Assembly: GCA_022606135.1 (NCBI GenBank)
Contig: JABYQN010000007.1
Coordinates: 372,001-436,000 of the forward strand
Length of the DNA: 64,000 bases
Direction of reading: 5' to 3'
DNA from: Fomes fomentarius
Lineage: Eukaryota; Basidiomycota; Agaricomycetes; Polyporales; Polyporaceae
Made by a program: the position numbers and the translations under genes. The number at the start of each line of letters is the position of its first letter. Position 1 is the stretch's first letter. The notes under the pieces were generated by a model, which did no database searches, was not told where the DNA came from, and saw nothing but the letters and a program-made list of their open reading frames with translations. Below are positions 45,134-57,428 of the stretch, one piece after another.

Positions 45134-47024
45134 GATTAGTGAGAGTGATAGGATGAGTGGAAGAGATGAAGGAGTATTGGTAAGTGCTCGGGGCCAAATT
45201 CAATGCTGGACAGCGTCGTGCAGTATATATATACCTAAGCACGTCTAGTTGGGCGACTCCTACGCTCCTGTCAATGGCCGCAGTGCACAGCCAACCAACG
45301 CTTGAACGACAAATAATACCTAAGGATACCAGCATGCTGGAGGTGCCGGATGACGTGCGGCACCTGAAACAAACCTTGTTGGCCATCACTAGATGTATGC
45401 GGTGAAAGACGGGTCTAGCGCGGTGAGTCCACCACTGATCGTGTTTGACCGGTGTGGCAGGCCCGCTCAAGTAAAAATGGAGCACCTTCCGTGTAGCTAG
45501 GCATAATATATTAGGCTGTTAACCGTCCTCGAGCAGGTAGTAGAACGTACAAGTACAATAAACCGTGGTCATCGACCGGAAACACTCCACTAACTTGAGT
45601 GCTATTCCGAGCGATGGGAGCGCATCCAGGGGCGAAGGATGGTTGGATGGGCCCTTGAACATTGACTGTTCTCAGATCTGTAGTACACAAGTATGTAGGC
45701 GTGAAGAAAGTGCCATCAGGCGGAGACGGTACTAGGGAAGATGAGCTTGGAGTCATGACCCGTCACCCCATGAGGGAAGGCCTACCTTCCCCGCCGTCCC
45801 AGAGGGTAGGGCTGTGCATTCTCATCGCATTCTGTGCAAACCTGATGGTGAGGGCCCGGCATCTCAGACACGATGCATTCGAGGCTTTGACTGGTCGTCA
45901 GACTCGAGTCTGGAGGAGAAACTGGTTCTAACGCAACAGCAGGCCTGGAGGCAACACGATCCGGACTCGAGCCGTTGGCAACACAGCCACGTTCGGGGTT
46001 TTCCGGAGGTATGTGGTGGGCGCTTCAGCGCTTGTCAGAGGCCAATTGCGAAATTGAAAGTGCAATCCTGAATCTCCAGTCGTCGACAAAATCTCTTTGC
46101 TAGGTGGGGTCTCAACTCAACGTACTCAACGTTCGACCTTCAGCCCGACATGCCGATTGATGGGCGAAATCGGTCCGAATGCTCGAAACGGTGCCTGGTG
46201 GAGTGTAAGTGGAGGAACTCGGAGGTTGGAGAGTTCACAGGTGACAGCCCAACAGTCCTGCCTTGCCGGGCGCCCTACTGCGCATTCGGGATCGAAGACG
46301 TCCATGATGTTGTCCATGCTCATGTAGTACATATGCATATGCAAATCTCCTTCGACGCAGTACGAAGCGCAGCTGCGCATTCACACGTTCAAGGCTGCGG
46401 GCGCCACGCGAGGGACAGCCGGCATATTGAACGCCGTCGCGCGTCCACGAAAGTTACCCTCCCTCACACACGACTGTACGCGCATTCTCTGCAATGTGCA
46501 TGGAGCTCGAGCCCGCGAGAGGGATGCGATAGGGTACCGAAACTCTAAAGGAGACTCATAGTCGAGGGACCACGAAACAGGCGAGGTGCGCGAACGTTGA
46601 CCTCAAGTTCGAAGGACGGACGAGAATCGAATATTGATGGTCAGCAGCACGAATTTCAATAAACATCCGCGCAGCAATTTTGATATGCTTAGCGAAGGTT
46701 ACATAGAAGTACACCTCACAGCCAACGCGCAGCCAGCAATGTCGCAGTAGCTCGCAGCTCTCTCCCTGCTCTCTCCCATACCACCACCGTCTGTGATTTT
46801 TCTTCGTCAGTCTTCCGATTGAGCGAGGTATCGCGGAGTCGCGCGCAGCATCCACGAGCACACCTACATCAAAGATTCAACGTTAACTCTCGCAGTCGGT
46901 GAGAAGGCATCGTGACCAAGGGGATATATAGCGCAGAGGTGGGCCTGTGTTTCTCTTTAACGCACCGTACCCCCGCTAAGCACAAGCATTGCCCTGTACC
47001 AATTGCGCATCGTGACTTCGAATT
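45134..47024. other. 1.9-kb region, no confident gene; coding-like minus-strand stretch
   Basis: On the minus strand about 45511-46010 stays open for long stretches (including a segment rich in Ser/Pro at 45790-46010 that ends at a GTAGG donor, followed by an open frame to 45511), which might be exons of an unrecognised gene. No family could be named and start and stop are not settled. A TATATA box at ~46921 belongs to the next gene. Confidence 0.25.
46920..46928 (+). promoter_or_regulatory. TATA box of the following intronless gene
   Basis: GGATATATAG lies about 100 nt before ATG 47025 and about 190 nt before the alternative ATG 47115. Confidence 0.4.
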
Positions 47025-47933
47025 ATGGCCGGCGACAGTCTTATCAAACCGATACACAAACCTTCGCCTCCATACACACCCATATACACACCCACAACAC
47101 TTACCTCGTCAACGATGATCACATACACCGGCCTCCCAGACGAGAAGAAAGCCCTCCCTCCTCACCCCCACCTCAACCAGGACGCGGACCCATTCAACCC
47201 GCCCGAGTACGACTCACTCTCCATCCCACATGACCCAATCCACCCCCAAACGTTTCCGCGCATGCGCCCCTCAGGCCCGTCGGAGCTCCCGTACTCGTAC
47301 GTGCACGGTAACGCCTCACCGTCCGGATATCTCGCGTCGCCCGCGCCGACAGGAACAGTGATGAGGGAGTCGCAATCGCCATCCTGGCCGACGTCGTCGA
47401 CACTCTCCGTCTCGACCGTCCCCGACGGCCCGTCACGGTCTGCGCAGTTCCGCGCGCACTCGCCGTCCCAACCGGAACCGTCGCGCACGCTGCGCAAGAT
47501 CAGGAGCTCGGAGGCGCTAAACAGTCCGAAGCAGCCCAGCACAGACAGGGTGTCGAGCAAGAAAAGCCCGAGCAAGAAAAGCAAGAGCAGGAGCAAGACT
47601 AACTCAGAGTCCGAGTCCGATCCTGAAGGCAAGGGCTCCGGCTCGAAGATGGCGCACGCGTTCTCCGCGGGCTTGCTCGCCATCGTCGTCCCGCCGCTCG
47701 CGGTCGCGGGCGCAGCGATCGCCGCGTCAGGCTTCATTGTCTATGGGACCGGGAAGCTGCTCGAGGGCATCGGCCGGGGTATCTCGGTTGGACCCGAGAA
47801 GGCGTGGGAGGCGTATGGGCGGACGAGGAACGCGAGGAGAATGAGGAGGGCGTTCGGACGGGGCGAGAAGTCGGACTGGGTCCAGAACAGCAGCGAGAAG
47901 GCGGGGACGGAGAGTGAGGAGGAGAGGCCATGA
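47025..47933 (+). CDS. Unknown protein, disordered N-terminus and hydrophobic C-terminal segment
   Basis: A single exon of 302 codons. Residues 1-205 are rich in Ser, Pro, Thr and charged residues, with a lysine/serine run (KKSPSKKSKSRSKTNSES) and no visible domain. Residues 211-240 form a strongly hydrophobic, Ala/Gly/Val-rich segment (LLAIVVPPLAVAGAAIAASG) that could be a membrane hairpin, followed by a basic tail (RTRNARRMRRAF). I do not recognise the family. ATG 47115 (residue 31, MITYTGLPDEKK) may be the true start, because the sequence between 47045 and 47114 is CA-rich like a 5' UTR and adds only Pro/Thr residues. Codon use is GC-rich at third positions, typical of genes here. Confidence 0.7.
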   Translation: MAGDSLIKPIHKPSPPYTPIYTPTTLTSSTMITYTGLPDEKKALPPHPHLNQDADPFNPPEYDSLSIPHDPIHPQTFPRMRPSGPSELPYSYVHGNASPSGYLASPAPTGTVMRESQSPSWPTSSTLSVSTVPDGPSRSAQFRAHSPSQPEPSRTLRKIRSSEALNSPKQPSTDRVSSKKSPSKKSKSRSKTNSESESDPEGKGSGSKMAHAFSAGLLAIVVPPLAVAGAAIAASGFIVYGTGKLLEGIGRGISVGPEKAWEAYGRTRNARRMRRAFGRGEKSDWVQNSSEKAGTESEEERP

Positions 47934-49044
47934 GCGAGCGCTGGGCGCACGATGGCAGACTTGAATCCGCAGGAGGACCCTCAAATATCCATTGACTCTC
48001 ACTCTCATTCAAACTCTCGCTGGGGCTCGCAGATGTTTATGGACATTACCATGGGTACCAGAGGTAGAGCGCGTGGCGCTTGCTCACTTTTTAGTGACAT
48101 ATCCCGAGTACTCGACTCGCATTAGACCCGATGTATCAATATTACAGCACATGCCCATCGGGGCCATTTAGAAACCGCAGAGAAACCCCAATCATATGGG
48201 GACCGAGGGGCTACGAGTGCGCTGCGCGCCTTCAGCGTATTCATGGTATAGTAGTGCACAAGACCAACCTATTAGACGCGAGGCGACGTTATAGTTCGGA
48301 AGGTGGACGGATGGATGTCCGAAGTTGACGGTGGCGCCGCTCGAACTAGCTCTGCGAATAGAAAGCCTCAGAATAACCTAGACCGGGGCGAGCATGATCG
48401 CAGTCAGCCTGAGAAGACAAGCATGCATGTATTTACTATTGAATGATACGCCTTTCCACGGTTTGTCTTGCGATGTCTTGCATTCACAGGCGATGTCGGA
48501 AGTTGTCTCGTATGTGTCGCGAAGACGCAGCGGCAGCAGGTAGCTAGATAGGAGTGGGTGTACAATTGACTATGCATCGAACCCTCGGCGTCGGGCTTGC
48601 CGAAGGAGAAAGTGTGGGGCTGGGTGCCACAAGGGCCGATCCGCGCAAAATCGGGCCTCGCAGATATCGGGTGGAGCAGGCCGAACCTGTCAGGTGGATG
48701 ACCGAGAGCAGACTGGAGAATGGTTCTGAAGTTATCTAAACAGACAGGAGGCGACTGCGTGGGCGAGGCGTGGCACGAACATGTGGCGCTCGTGAGGTAG
48801 CGGGTGAAGACCTACTAATAGGCTCGACAACGATATCGACGGCAACAAGAGCGTCGAAAACGATGCGAACGTTGTGGGGAGTCTGGCGGGGCTGAGCGGA
48901 GCTGAGGGAAAGGAGGCAGGAGAGCGCGTGATGTGGCCTGGGCTAGTTTTGGTCAGAAGGACTGTAAGGAGCATGTGGACATTTTCGCATCCGCTTGCCT
49001 CTGCTCAACCTCTGCTCTTGACGTTCACCGACTGCGACGCAGAC
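47934..49044. other. Intergenic region, no gene seen
   Basis: 1.1 kb between two plus-strand genes. No supported feature. Confidence 0.4.
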
Positions 49045-49285
49045 ATGGCGGACTACATCACCCTCTTCGCTCGCCAGGACTTGAGTGAGTGTGCATGTCA
49101 CTTTTTGCGCGATTATGCGATATGTGGGGAGCGCTAGGCAGCCGATAAACCGGGAGATTGGGCTGCGACGTGCGTAATGACGCTCTAAGGGGCACACCCC
49201 TCTCCGCGTTCTCCTCACGCCTATTCTCTCATCCTCTTCTTCTCCTCTGCTCTCTCTTTTTCCTTTCTCTCTTTTGATAACGACC

Positions 49286-50800
49286 ATGTCGTCTGGCTCG
49301 ACGAGCGCGGAGATCATTCCGACGTCTCCCACGACGCCAACTGAGACCACCACTGCGCCCTCACAGGGTCCGTCTACCTCGTCCTCTTCTTCCTCTGGTC
49401 CTTCATCGTCCTCTTCCTCCACGTCTACAGCTGCTGACCCTCCTCCCTCAACTTCAGATTCGACTACTACAGAGTCGACAATTTCAACAATAACCACAGA
49501 CACAACCACTCCCCCCACTCCCCCGCCGACCGATACTTCTACTACCACTACTTCCACTGACTCCTCAGCGAGCACCACTATATCCACTAACACTGGGACC
49601 GAGACGTCTACTGAAACATCCACTGGTACATCCACTGGCACCGGCACCTCATCATCAATAACTCCGACTTCATCAGACACTCCCACTACCACCCCTCCAG
49701 TCACAACGTCCCAATCCACCTCAACTCAGACCTCAACAATAATGTAAGCGGCATGTCTCCTCTACCCTTGCGCATCCTAACACGTTCGTAGTGGGACAGA
49801 TGCCAACGGATCACAATACACCTCTGTGGTCACTCAAACAGTCATCTCAACTGCGACGCTCAGCCCGTCAAACGGCAACACTACCTCAACCTCGCATACA
49901 GGAGCAATCGTCGGTGGAGTCGTCGGTGGTATCGCAGGTGCGGCGATTCTCGCTGCCCTCATTTTCTTCCTCTTCCGCCGCCGCCGCCAACGCGATGACT
50001 TCGATGGCAACTTCGATCCGGATCGCGTCGTTGGCCTCGGTGACAATCGCGGCACGCTGCCCGACATCGACCTTGCTGCGGACAACGTAACTCCATACAC
50101 ATACCATCCGCAAGGCCAGGGCCAGGGCGTGGGCCCTCAACATACTATCGGTTCAAGCCTGGGTACCGGACCCGGTGGCGGCCCTCCGAATATGACACAA
50201 TTTGGTGGTCAGGTCCCCGCTTTCCTCGCAGGCGGCCTCGCAGGCGGTGCTGCAGGCGCGACGATGGCGCACGGAGGGCAAGGAGGAGGCAGGGAGGGCG
50301 CAGTGTCCCCACCTTCCGCCTACTCGCACTCCCAGCCGACGCAGTCTAATTATGCTCACTCTGCATCTGACCACGGTGGCTACCCCGATTACGCTGCGTA
50401 TGCGGCCTACACGAACCACGCGCAAAGCGGCCAGAGCCACTCGATACATAGCAGCCCGACGAATACGTCCTTCGGCCCACAGCTCGCTGCTGTCCCCGGT
50501 CGTGACTTTAGACACCCGTCGCCTGGACCATCGCTCGCGCATACGTCGTACACCGGGCAGACTGACCCGTCCGTATCAGGCTCGTCGAACGGACCTGGCG
50601 TCATCCCGAGTGCGAAGGAGCGCGAGGCAATGGCATACAGGACGGGCAATCTCTCCATCGCGAACCCCGACACGGCGAACGCTGGGACGTCTGGAGGCGT
50701 GATGCAGCACCAGGATGGGGGACGGCTGGACGCAACGCCTGAGGACGAGGAGCCGAGTGAGGTCCCGCCCCGGTACGACACGATCCCGCATGATCGGTGA
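49286..50800 (+). CDS. Ser/Thr-rich single-pass membrane protein
   Basis: Two exons (49286-49743, 49792-50800) give 488 residues. Residues 1-190 are almost entirely Ser, Thr and Pro, typical of a heavily O-glycosylated, rod-like exterior. A glycine-rich transmembrane helix follows (about 191-214) and then RRRR, which fixes the C-terminus inside the cell. The cytosolic part is Gly/Ser/Pro-rich and disordered and ends in an acidic, Pro-rich PPRYDTIPHDR. The layout is that of fungal Mid2/Wsc-type surface sensors or mucin-like proteins, but there is no WSC or CFEM domain, so function is unknown. The model from ATG 49286 has no signal peptide. A second model begins at ATG 49045 (MADYITLFARQDL), splices 49088 to 49306 and keeps the frame (496 residues); either could be right. 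Confidence 0.7.
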
Positions 50801-53023
50801 AAATCCACCCTGTGCGACCGGCCCGTGAGGGAGAGGAGCCGAAGGGAGACGCGGTGTCCAGTCTACGTACTTCGCAAGTGTGGCGCAAGCGCGAAATGTG
50901 GGGCCGGGGTGGGTCGTGGGCGTAGTGCGGTGCCGGCGTGCGATTGCGTGCAGACGCGCCGTGCTCGATATAGATGAAGACGAATCGCTTTGCCTTTGTC
51001 GTGGGCTGGGATGGCGGGCTATCCGTAGCTCGATGTGACGGTGACCGCGAAAATGGGTTTCGTTGCCGTCTGCGTTTCGGTCGCGGACTACTGTCCAGGG
51101 TCCCAAGAGTTCTCAAGATTCATGCGTGCCACTCGGACTTTACGTTATCGAGGGCGGAGCACCGGCTCGATTGCGTCCTCGCGTCTTTTCATTAACATCG
51201 CATTTCCACTCCTTCCTCCCTCCACTGCTGCTCTGTGCGTTGTGCTTGCTCGTCGTCACGTTCTTTCCTTCCGACTGTTTTTGCTCTACCTTGTTCATGA
51301 GCCTCCTACCTATCTACCACTAATTTCCGCCTGTTCATGCCCTTTATGACCCCTGTGCGCGCTTCGAGTTACCGGACCGGATGGTCTGTTCGCCTGTCTG
51401 TCGATGGGTCGGTATGTGACTCTGGTCACTCGAAGCGGTACACTCTGCCAGTTACGATATCGTATACGAGTATACGACCCCGAAACAGTATATTTCCGAT
51501 TCTGTATGCATAGGTGTACATTTTGATAGACATCGCATCCCACCTCATCCCGCAGAACAACCGTCCACACTGACATCGTACATACATCTTGCACGAGCTC
51601 TGGACTATTTGCTACTTTGTGTATCGGATCGCTAGTTCGCTTTGCACCTCGTATCCTTGATAGTCTCTGAATCACGATTATGGTAAGTTAACACTGCGTG
51701 TCTCTCTTGCGCGTATGTACCTGAGTTTGCCCTGTGTAGGAAAGGCCGATCATAGATTATCTGCTCCCGTAGTCTGTGTGCTGCTACTACCTAAACCTTA
51801 AAGCTCGACGTCTTTGGCGCTTACATGTCACGGTCCGAGGATGTTCAAGCTGTTTGATCATACGCACGAATCTTCTACCCTGTGTAAAGTGTAAAGGCAA
51901 GAACACGCGGCGACGCTACACAAAACAAGATACAGCGAGTACTGAACTCCTTGTGCAGTTGTTGAACCGCTGACTATGAACAAGCTTAGGAAATGGCTCC
52001 ATATCGTACGCGCGTGTTCTTGCCGCCGGTCGTCCCCCCCTCAGCCGGGCCAAATTTTTGCTTGTATCTCAAAATTCTGGGCCGACGTGAGCGTTGTACA
52101 GTGCGTGCACCGGGGGGGTTATGTACGTGTTTGATTACCATACCCGTCTGAGCAAGGTGAAGCTACGCGGTGCGTGGGCACTCGCCCTAGCCTAACTCTA
52201 TCGTGATCGACAACTTCGAATACTAGTCTCCGTCAGGACATGCTGCTCGCTCCGCCGGCACTCACGGACCCAACTTAGGAGCACAGGACTGCTTGGAATG
52301 ACTCACAATCCAAAGTTGCCTACGCGCGAGAGACAGTGTTTGAGTATCGCCATGTCCGCTTCGACGCGTCCGGGCGCCTAAGGACACCAGTGGTTGGGTT
52401 GGACAGATGTTTCACACTCATTCCCCCGTAGCACACATAAAAGTTGCCACAAATATATATGTCGTAGTGATCAATAGGTGTGTGCATTCTGGGATATTTC
52501 TGACAGGAGATGCACATTTCATGGCGCGATGGAACTTTGGGCGCCAGATTTTTGTGTATCGTATGGTTTGTGCTTGTTTGTCCTAGCGAAATGCAAAAAG
52601 TCAACGTCTTATGGGGTATGCTCGCTTCGCTCGCAACAATACTGAGACTTTCTTGCCCCGGCTCCTCCGATTCTACCAGTGTTGGAGGCTGTGCTTCGTC
52701 AAGGGCAAATGCTTCGGGTGCCAAGCTTGAAGAACCCCACGGGAGTATTCACATGGTTTCTATCATCGCCTCAACGCCATGGACACAAACAGGTAGTGTC
52801 CTGCAACTCGTCGGTCCTGTCCAGTTGTTGGTGCCCAAGACGACTGCAACTTCTGTGAAGTACGATGTGAATTGACGAAGCTCACGGGTTTAGAGCATAT
52901 CTCGGCAGGCCTGATAGAATTCATAGTTCAAGGCGACAGGGTACAGTGCTTGGCTATCCGCGGTGAATCGGAACACTAGCAGCTCAGAGTGAGGCAAATG
53001 CATCCGGTGCGTGTGTCGGTTGG
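50801..53023. other. 2.2-kb region, no confident gene
   Basis: It holds the 3' flank of the Ser/Thr-rich protein gene and the upstream region of the DUF6533 gene. An open frame of 121 codons at 52510-52875 (plus) overlaps one of 134 codons on the other strand; neither resembles a known protein. Confidence 0.35.
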
Positions 53024-53030
53024 TATAAAT
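53024..53030 (+). promoter_or_regulatory. TATA box of the DUF6533 gene
   Basis: TATAAAT lies 60 nt before the ATG at 53090, a standard spacing. Confidence 0.5.
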
Positions 53031-53089
53031 TCCTCTCGTCTCTCACCCACAGATTCCCCACCCTACTGTCCGGATTCAGCTGTCTCACA

Positions 53090-54811
53090 ATGTCCGAAGA
53101 CCCACAAGTCACATTGTTTGCGGACTTCAACGCTGCGTAAGTTATGTCAGGCAAAACCCACCAAATCGCGACTAACTTTCAGTTACTACTAGCCAGGTTC
53201 AGTCCTATGTGGACATCGCTATAGCGTGTAAGCCTTGTGGTTGGCGGCAGGGTATAGCTAACCACTGCCCATTTTTTCATAAGGTCTGATGGTGTACGAG
53301 TATGCTATCACGTTCGAACGCGAGGTAGAACTCTTCTTGAGGAGGAAGTTCACCCTGTCCTCGTCCCTGTTTGTCACCATCCGGTACCTTACCCTCGCTA
53401 TCAGCGTGTTGGGTACTCCATATCCCGACCCTACTACAGACAAGGTAAACATGACTTCTGCTCTGCAGTCCCATATATACTCACAGTCTTCCGTTCTAGG
53501 GGTGAGCGAATCAACAGTGTGTGCCTGGCCGTCCGACCCTTCGCTTATTTGAAGCCACTAGCTGTGCAGCACTATACTACATAGAGAACCTTCTGTCGGT
53601 ACTCCAATATCTTCCATGGGCATGTAAGGATTGAGACCTATTCAATCTTGCCCCTGTGTCCTAACTGATGCTCTCGGTCCATCTGCCCAGTGTTCTCCGC
53701 ATTGAGAGCATACGCGCTCAGTTCAGGAGCCGGGCGGCGGCCTCTATCAATTCTAATTCTACTCTGTTCGATAGTACCCCTGATCGTCAATTTTGTGGGA
53801 AGCATTACAGTTATTCTTTTGCCTAGTTGGTCAATTACAACACTATGATGCAGGTCGACGTGGGTAGTCTCTCTATAGCCGCATCTCCTGACGACGGCGG
53901 ATGCGACGTAGTTAATCACGTACCGGCAGACACTCAAGCACAGTACGTTTTCACATGTACCACTCAAGGGCTCTAGCTGATATAATGTATCCTCTAGTTG
54001 TACAAGTTCCCCTCTAAACGACTGAAGTGAAAGCGAAGCGGCTGACAACTGCTTGTAGTGACCATACTATGCAGAGTCTTCCTAATCGCATCAGACCTCT
54101 TGGTCATGGGCATCACTTGGAGGGCGACATATCAAACGAGCAGAGAGATCAAGACACTTGGCCACAGAACATCCCTATCAAACATTCTGTTCAGAGATGG
54201 TAAGCACAGCCCTTGACTGTCATCCTGTCTCCCCTCGCCCACTTTATTTGCTGATTGCTATTCCAGGCGCAATTTATTTTGTGTACGCACCATGCATTCT
54301 GATTTGCCAACTCGATCTGGAAGTCGTTGATGGTGTCTCCGCTGCAGCGTCCTTGCGGTTCTGAACACCCTCCACCTCACCTTGACTCTGTTCTCGGTAA
54401 GCCTTGACTCCTATGCTTTCGAAGCTGAGTACTGAGGACACATCGATCTGGCAGATTTTCTCCATTGAGGATTTTGAAGGCAACAATGCCAGCGTTGTTG
54501 TCAACTTCACGGAACCGTATGTCTTCCGATCACACGTCATACTTTGTGTTTGTGGGAAGCGCTGATCCTCTGTCAGCCTCACAGCAATCCTCATATCCAG
54601 GTTCCTCATGGACATACAGGAAGCCAGTAATGCGGCGATGCACCAACACTCTCAATTGTCCTCCTCCGGAGATCTGGGTCTGACGGGAATGGTGGGATCG
54701 TTAAGCTCGCCACTGCCAGCACCAGGAGTCCAAATTGTGAGCATCCACGGACACGACGGAGAGCCTGTCCTTAGATGCGGGCTCGTTGTCTGTCCTGACG
54801 AGGGTGTATAG
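53090..54811 (+). CDS. DUF6533-family multi-pass membrane protein
   Basis: The first exons are 53090-53136, 53193-53227 and from 53284. They encode YVDIAIACLMVYEYAITFERE, then VELFLRRKFT and RYLTLA. This is the N-terminal DUF6533 pattern of Agaricomycete membrane proteins (the acidic EVE after the first span, a basic loop, then RY). Later exons add further spans: FSALRAYALS with RRPLSILILLCSIVPLIV (from about 53687), VFLIASDLLVMGITWRATYQTSREIK (to about 54180), VLAVLNTLHLTLTLFS, and the last exon (LTAILISRFLMDIQEASNAA, stop 54809-54811). These fit the usual six or seven spans and the conserved ISRFL ending. Exon borders between 53411 and 53690 and between 53830 and 54070 are not settled. The function of the family is unknown; a receptor-like role is often guessed from its topology. 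Confidence 0.75.
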
Positions 54812-55064
54812 GCACAGCGTATTCCTTATTTCCCCTGAAACTCGGCCGCCATTCCGAGTCGATCACAATCGGTATGAATGTCCGATTGTAAACCTGCCAA
54901 TGGTGACCCACAAACTTGAGCTGCAGAGCGTACATTTCGCGGATAATACAGATGCATTTGCGGGATCGCATGTACTACTTACAAGTAACAACTTGATGGA
55001 ACGTATAATACATCGTGAGCTCAACCAAACGAGCAAAGGTAGATCCACGGATATTATGATAAGA

Positions 55065-55998
55065 TCAAAAGTAAGACTCCCTATGTTGCAAAATCAATTC
55101 CTCGGCTTCTTGTTCAAGCGCGTACATCGGAAAGGCGGCAGTCATGATCCTTGGCCAGCGACCTATGCTGAATCGGGGCATGGAGGTGCTCTTGGTCAGC
55201 TCCCTAGACGGCAGCGGAAACGAGTCAGCCACACGCACAAACTGCAACGACAAAAAACCAGGTCTCCGCGCACCAATACTCCGGCATCCATGCACACGCT
55301 TCCCAATCGACGATTCCAGTGATGTTGTAGTCGTCGTCCACCAAGATGTTATGTGGACCAAGATCATTGTGGGTAAGACACAAGCGGTGGGGGCGGGAAT
55401 GAGCCCTGCGGATTGTGTCGCAGATCGCCTCCGACTGGCCCTCAGGTACATTGTATGTTAGACCCTTGGTGCGGCGCATGAGATCTTCATGGAATTCTGC
55501 GATGGACGGCCACGGCCCTGCAGGCGCTGCGTGTAGCGAGATGCGATAGCAGTAAACTGGACCTCCGTCGAACCCACACACTGCATTCGCGGGTGCGGAA
55601 AGTGCACGCAGAGATGCGAGGATTTGAGACAGCTGAGCGCTCAACTTGAGTTCCACCTCTGGAGGGATGCGTTTGTAGACAGATAGGAGCGAGTGCCCGG
55701 GGAGGCGAGATGTAATAAGGAAGGTGTGCCCCTCGTACTCGAAGTTGTCGATGACGACTGGGACTGGGACATTCGTGTGTTTGCCCACGAATCGAGTCGC
55801 TTCGCCCTCGCTGAGGCGGTGGAGAGCACTTGAGTTCAGCTTCACGTACATACCCCCAGAAACGCGCTGTACGTTAATGTGAGCTTTCCAGCGACGCTGG
55901 CCCAGTTGTCTTAGATACAGCCAGAATCTTGCCCGAAGGCGGATAGGGAAAAGGCGGATGACGGTGGCAAGGATGTGATAAACGAATACTGCAGGCAT
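55065..55998 (-). CDS. APH-like (aminoglycoside phosphotransferase family) kinase
   Basis: Two exons (55259-55998, 55065-55203) give 292 residues. The catalytic core is clear: HNDLGPHN at 210-217 (Brenner motif, with the catalytic Asp212 and Mg-binding Asn217) and IVDWE at 229-233 (the Asp that binds metal). The N-terminal half carries the small lobe with VPVPVVI and FLITSRLPGHSL, the typical ATP-side strands. Fungal genomes hold many such small-molecule or protein kinase-like genes; the substrate is unknown and nothing nearby points to antibiotic resistance. The N-terminus is hydrophobic (MPAVFVYHILATVIRLF) and might anchor the protein. The intron (55204-55258) starts GTTTTTT, a weak donor, but is needed to join the core to the C-terminal helix (FPMYALEQEAEELILQ). 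Confidence 0.85.
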
Positions 55999-57428
55999 TG
56001 TTTGCCTAATCAGCAACGTTCAACTGATTTAGAGTAGTTACACTCGCATGATTTTATCATGTTCCACCCGCCTCGTGTAATTTCTGAGTTGTTGTTGTGG
56101 CGGAAGTGCTGGGGTTAAGCCTGGCCACGTTTGTTTTACTAGACGCCCCATGACAGTGGGCGGGCGCCTATCGGCTCGGAGAACCAACAAAGCCTGGCTT
56201 TCTAGTTTCGATAGTATCCTCACTCGTACGAGGTTTGTCTGACCCTGGGCAAGTCAAGATGACCGCTGACCATTAAGGTGAGCAGAGAACGGCCTTCCGA
56301 TATAGGTAGATTGATGCTCGACAGTCACAGCTATTGTTGTCATTGCTCAGAGTATGTAGTCAGCTGCAGTCGGACAAGTCTATCCTCCCTAATCATCTCT
56401 TGCCGGTCTTGCGCATATGACTCTTAGCACTGTGCACACGCTTGTCATACAATCGACTCCGTATACATTGGCGCGAATCGTGATACCGTTGAATTGCACA
56501 CCTCCGACGGGCAATCTGCATCAAAGCCGCGGTCACCTGATGCATCACGAATATCCGCACCCGTAGCCAGCTACCCCAATCTCGAAGCAGAGTCATGCAC
56601 GACGTAGAGATAACCTAATTACCCACTCCAAGGTTTCTCGACATCATCCTTGCGTTCAACTTCCATCGACAACGGGCGTGCGTGTTCGAACTTCGTTCCC
56701 CGGGCTCGCGTGCGCAGTGAACTTGCGGCTATTGGCTCACAAGCACGAGCACTACTGCATACCCTGATGATCAGATCCACCGCATCATGGTGCTATCCTC
56801 AGTATGCTTCAGCGGACGGTGAATCGTTCGCAAAAAGTTGACTCGGCACTAAGTATCGAGCCGTCGTGGTCACAAATATTAGTGCATAGATCCAAAGTAT
56901 ATGTACTGGCGAAGCGTGTCTGGCTACTGCAAAGACGATCGCAAAAGTCCAGCAGTGTCCTATAGCTATTAGACTGTCTATCTGAGCGCTGTGTAGCAAT
57001 GTCGGGGGGCCCAGATATACTAGGGCTGTAGGGCTGTGGTGATCGTAAAAGCGTGAGGAGTCGTAATAAGCGAGAAATAAATCGTTTTGGGAGCGGGTTG
57101 ATGAAGTTACGGGGTCGAACTTCGAAAGGAGGGTGAATGAGGGAGGGAGGGAAGGAGGATGAGAATGGTGAGTTTAAGAGGTGAGGGTAAGAGGAGGGTG
57201 GCGACTGGACGACGCCACCCCTATGAGCTGGTCCATCAACATAAATACTTCAAAATAACTATTCACAACACCTGCCATCCGCTCGCTGTCCGTGTACACG
57301 GAAACCGGGATGAAGAAAGAAAGGAAGAAAGAAAAAACATCCAGGTGCAACATCCATACCGATCCCTACCTTCCTCCCATCTTCCCCTCTCACGTCTTGG
57401 GCTCCTGACACAGATCGGAATCAGACAA
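55999..57428. other. 1.4-kb region, no gene seen
   Basis: Upstream of the APH-like gene and downstream of the next minus-strand gene. A purine-rich simple stretch (GGGAGGGAGGGAAGGAGG) occurs near 57139. No supported gene. Confidence 0.4.

Noticed and set aside
47162..47737. 191-codon minus-strand open frame
   Set aside because: Shadow of the Ser/Pro-rich gene at 47025-47933.
48943..49719. 258-codon minus-strand open frame rich in Val/Asp/Glu
   Set aside because: It is the mirror of the Ser/Thr-rich coding region on the plus strand; repetitive TCC/ACC codons leave the opposite strand open.
55065..55998. Aminoglycoside resistance gene
   Set aside because: The fold family is shared, but fungal APH-like genes are numerous and have no known antibiotic substrate; the context gives no support.
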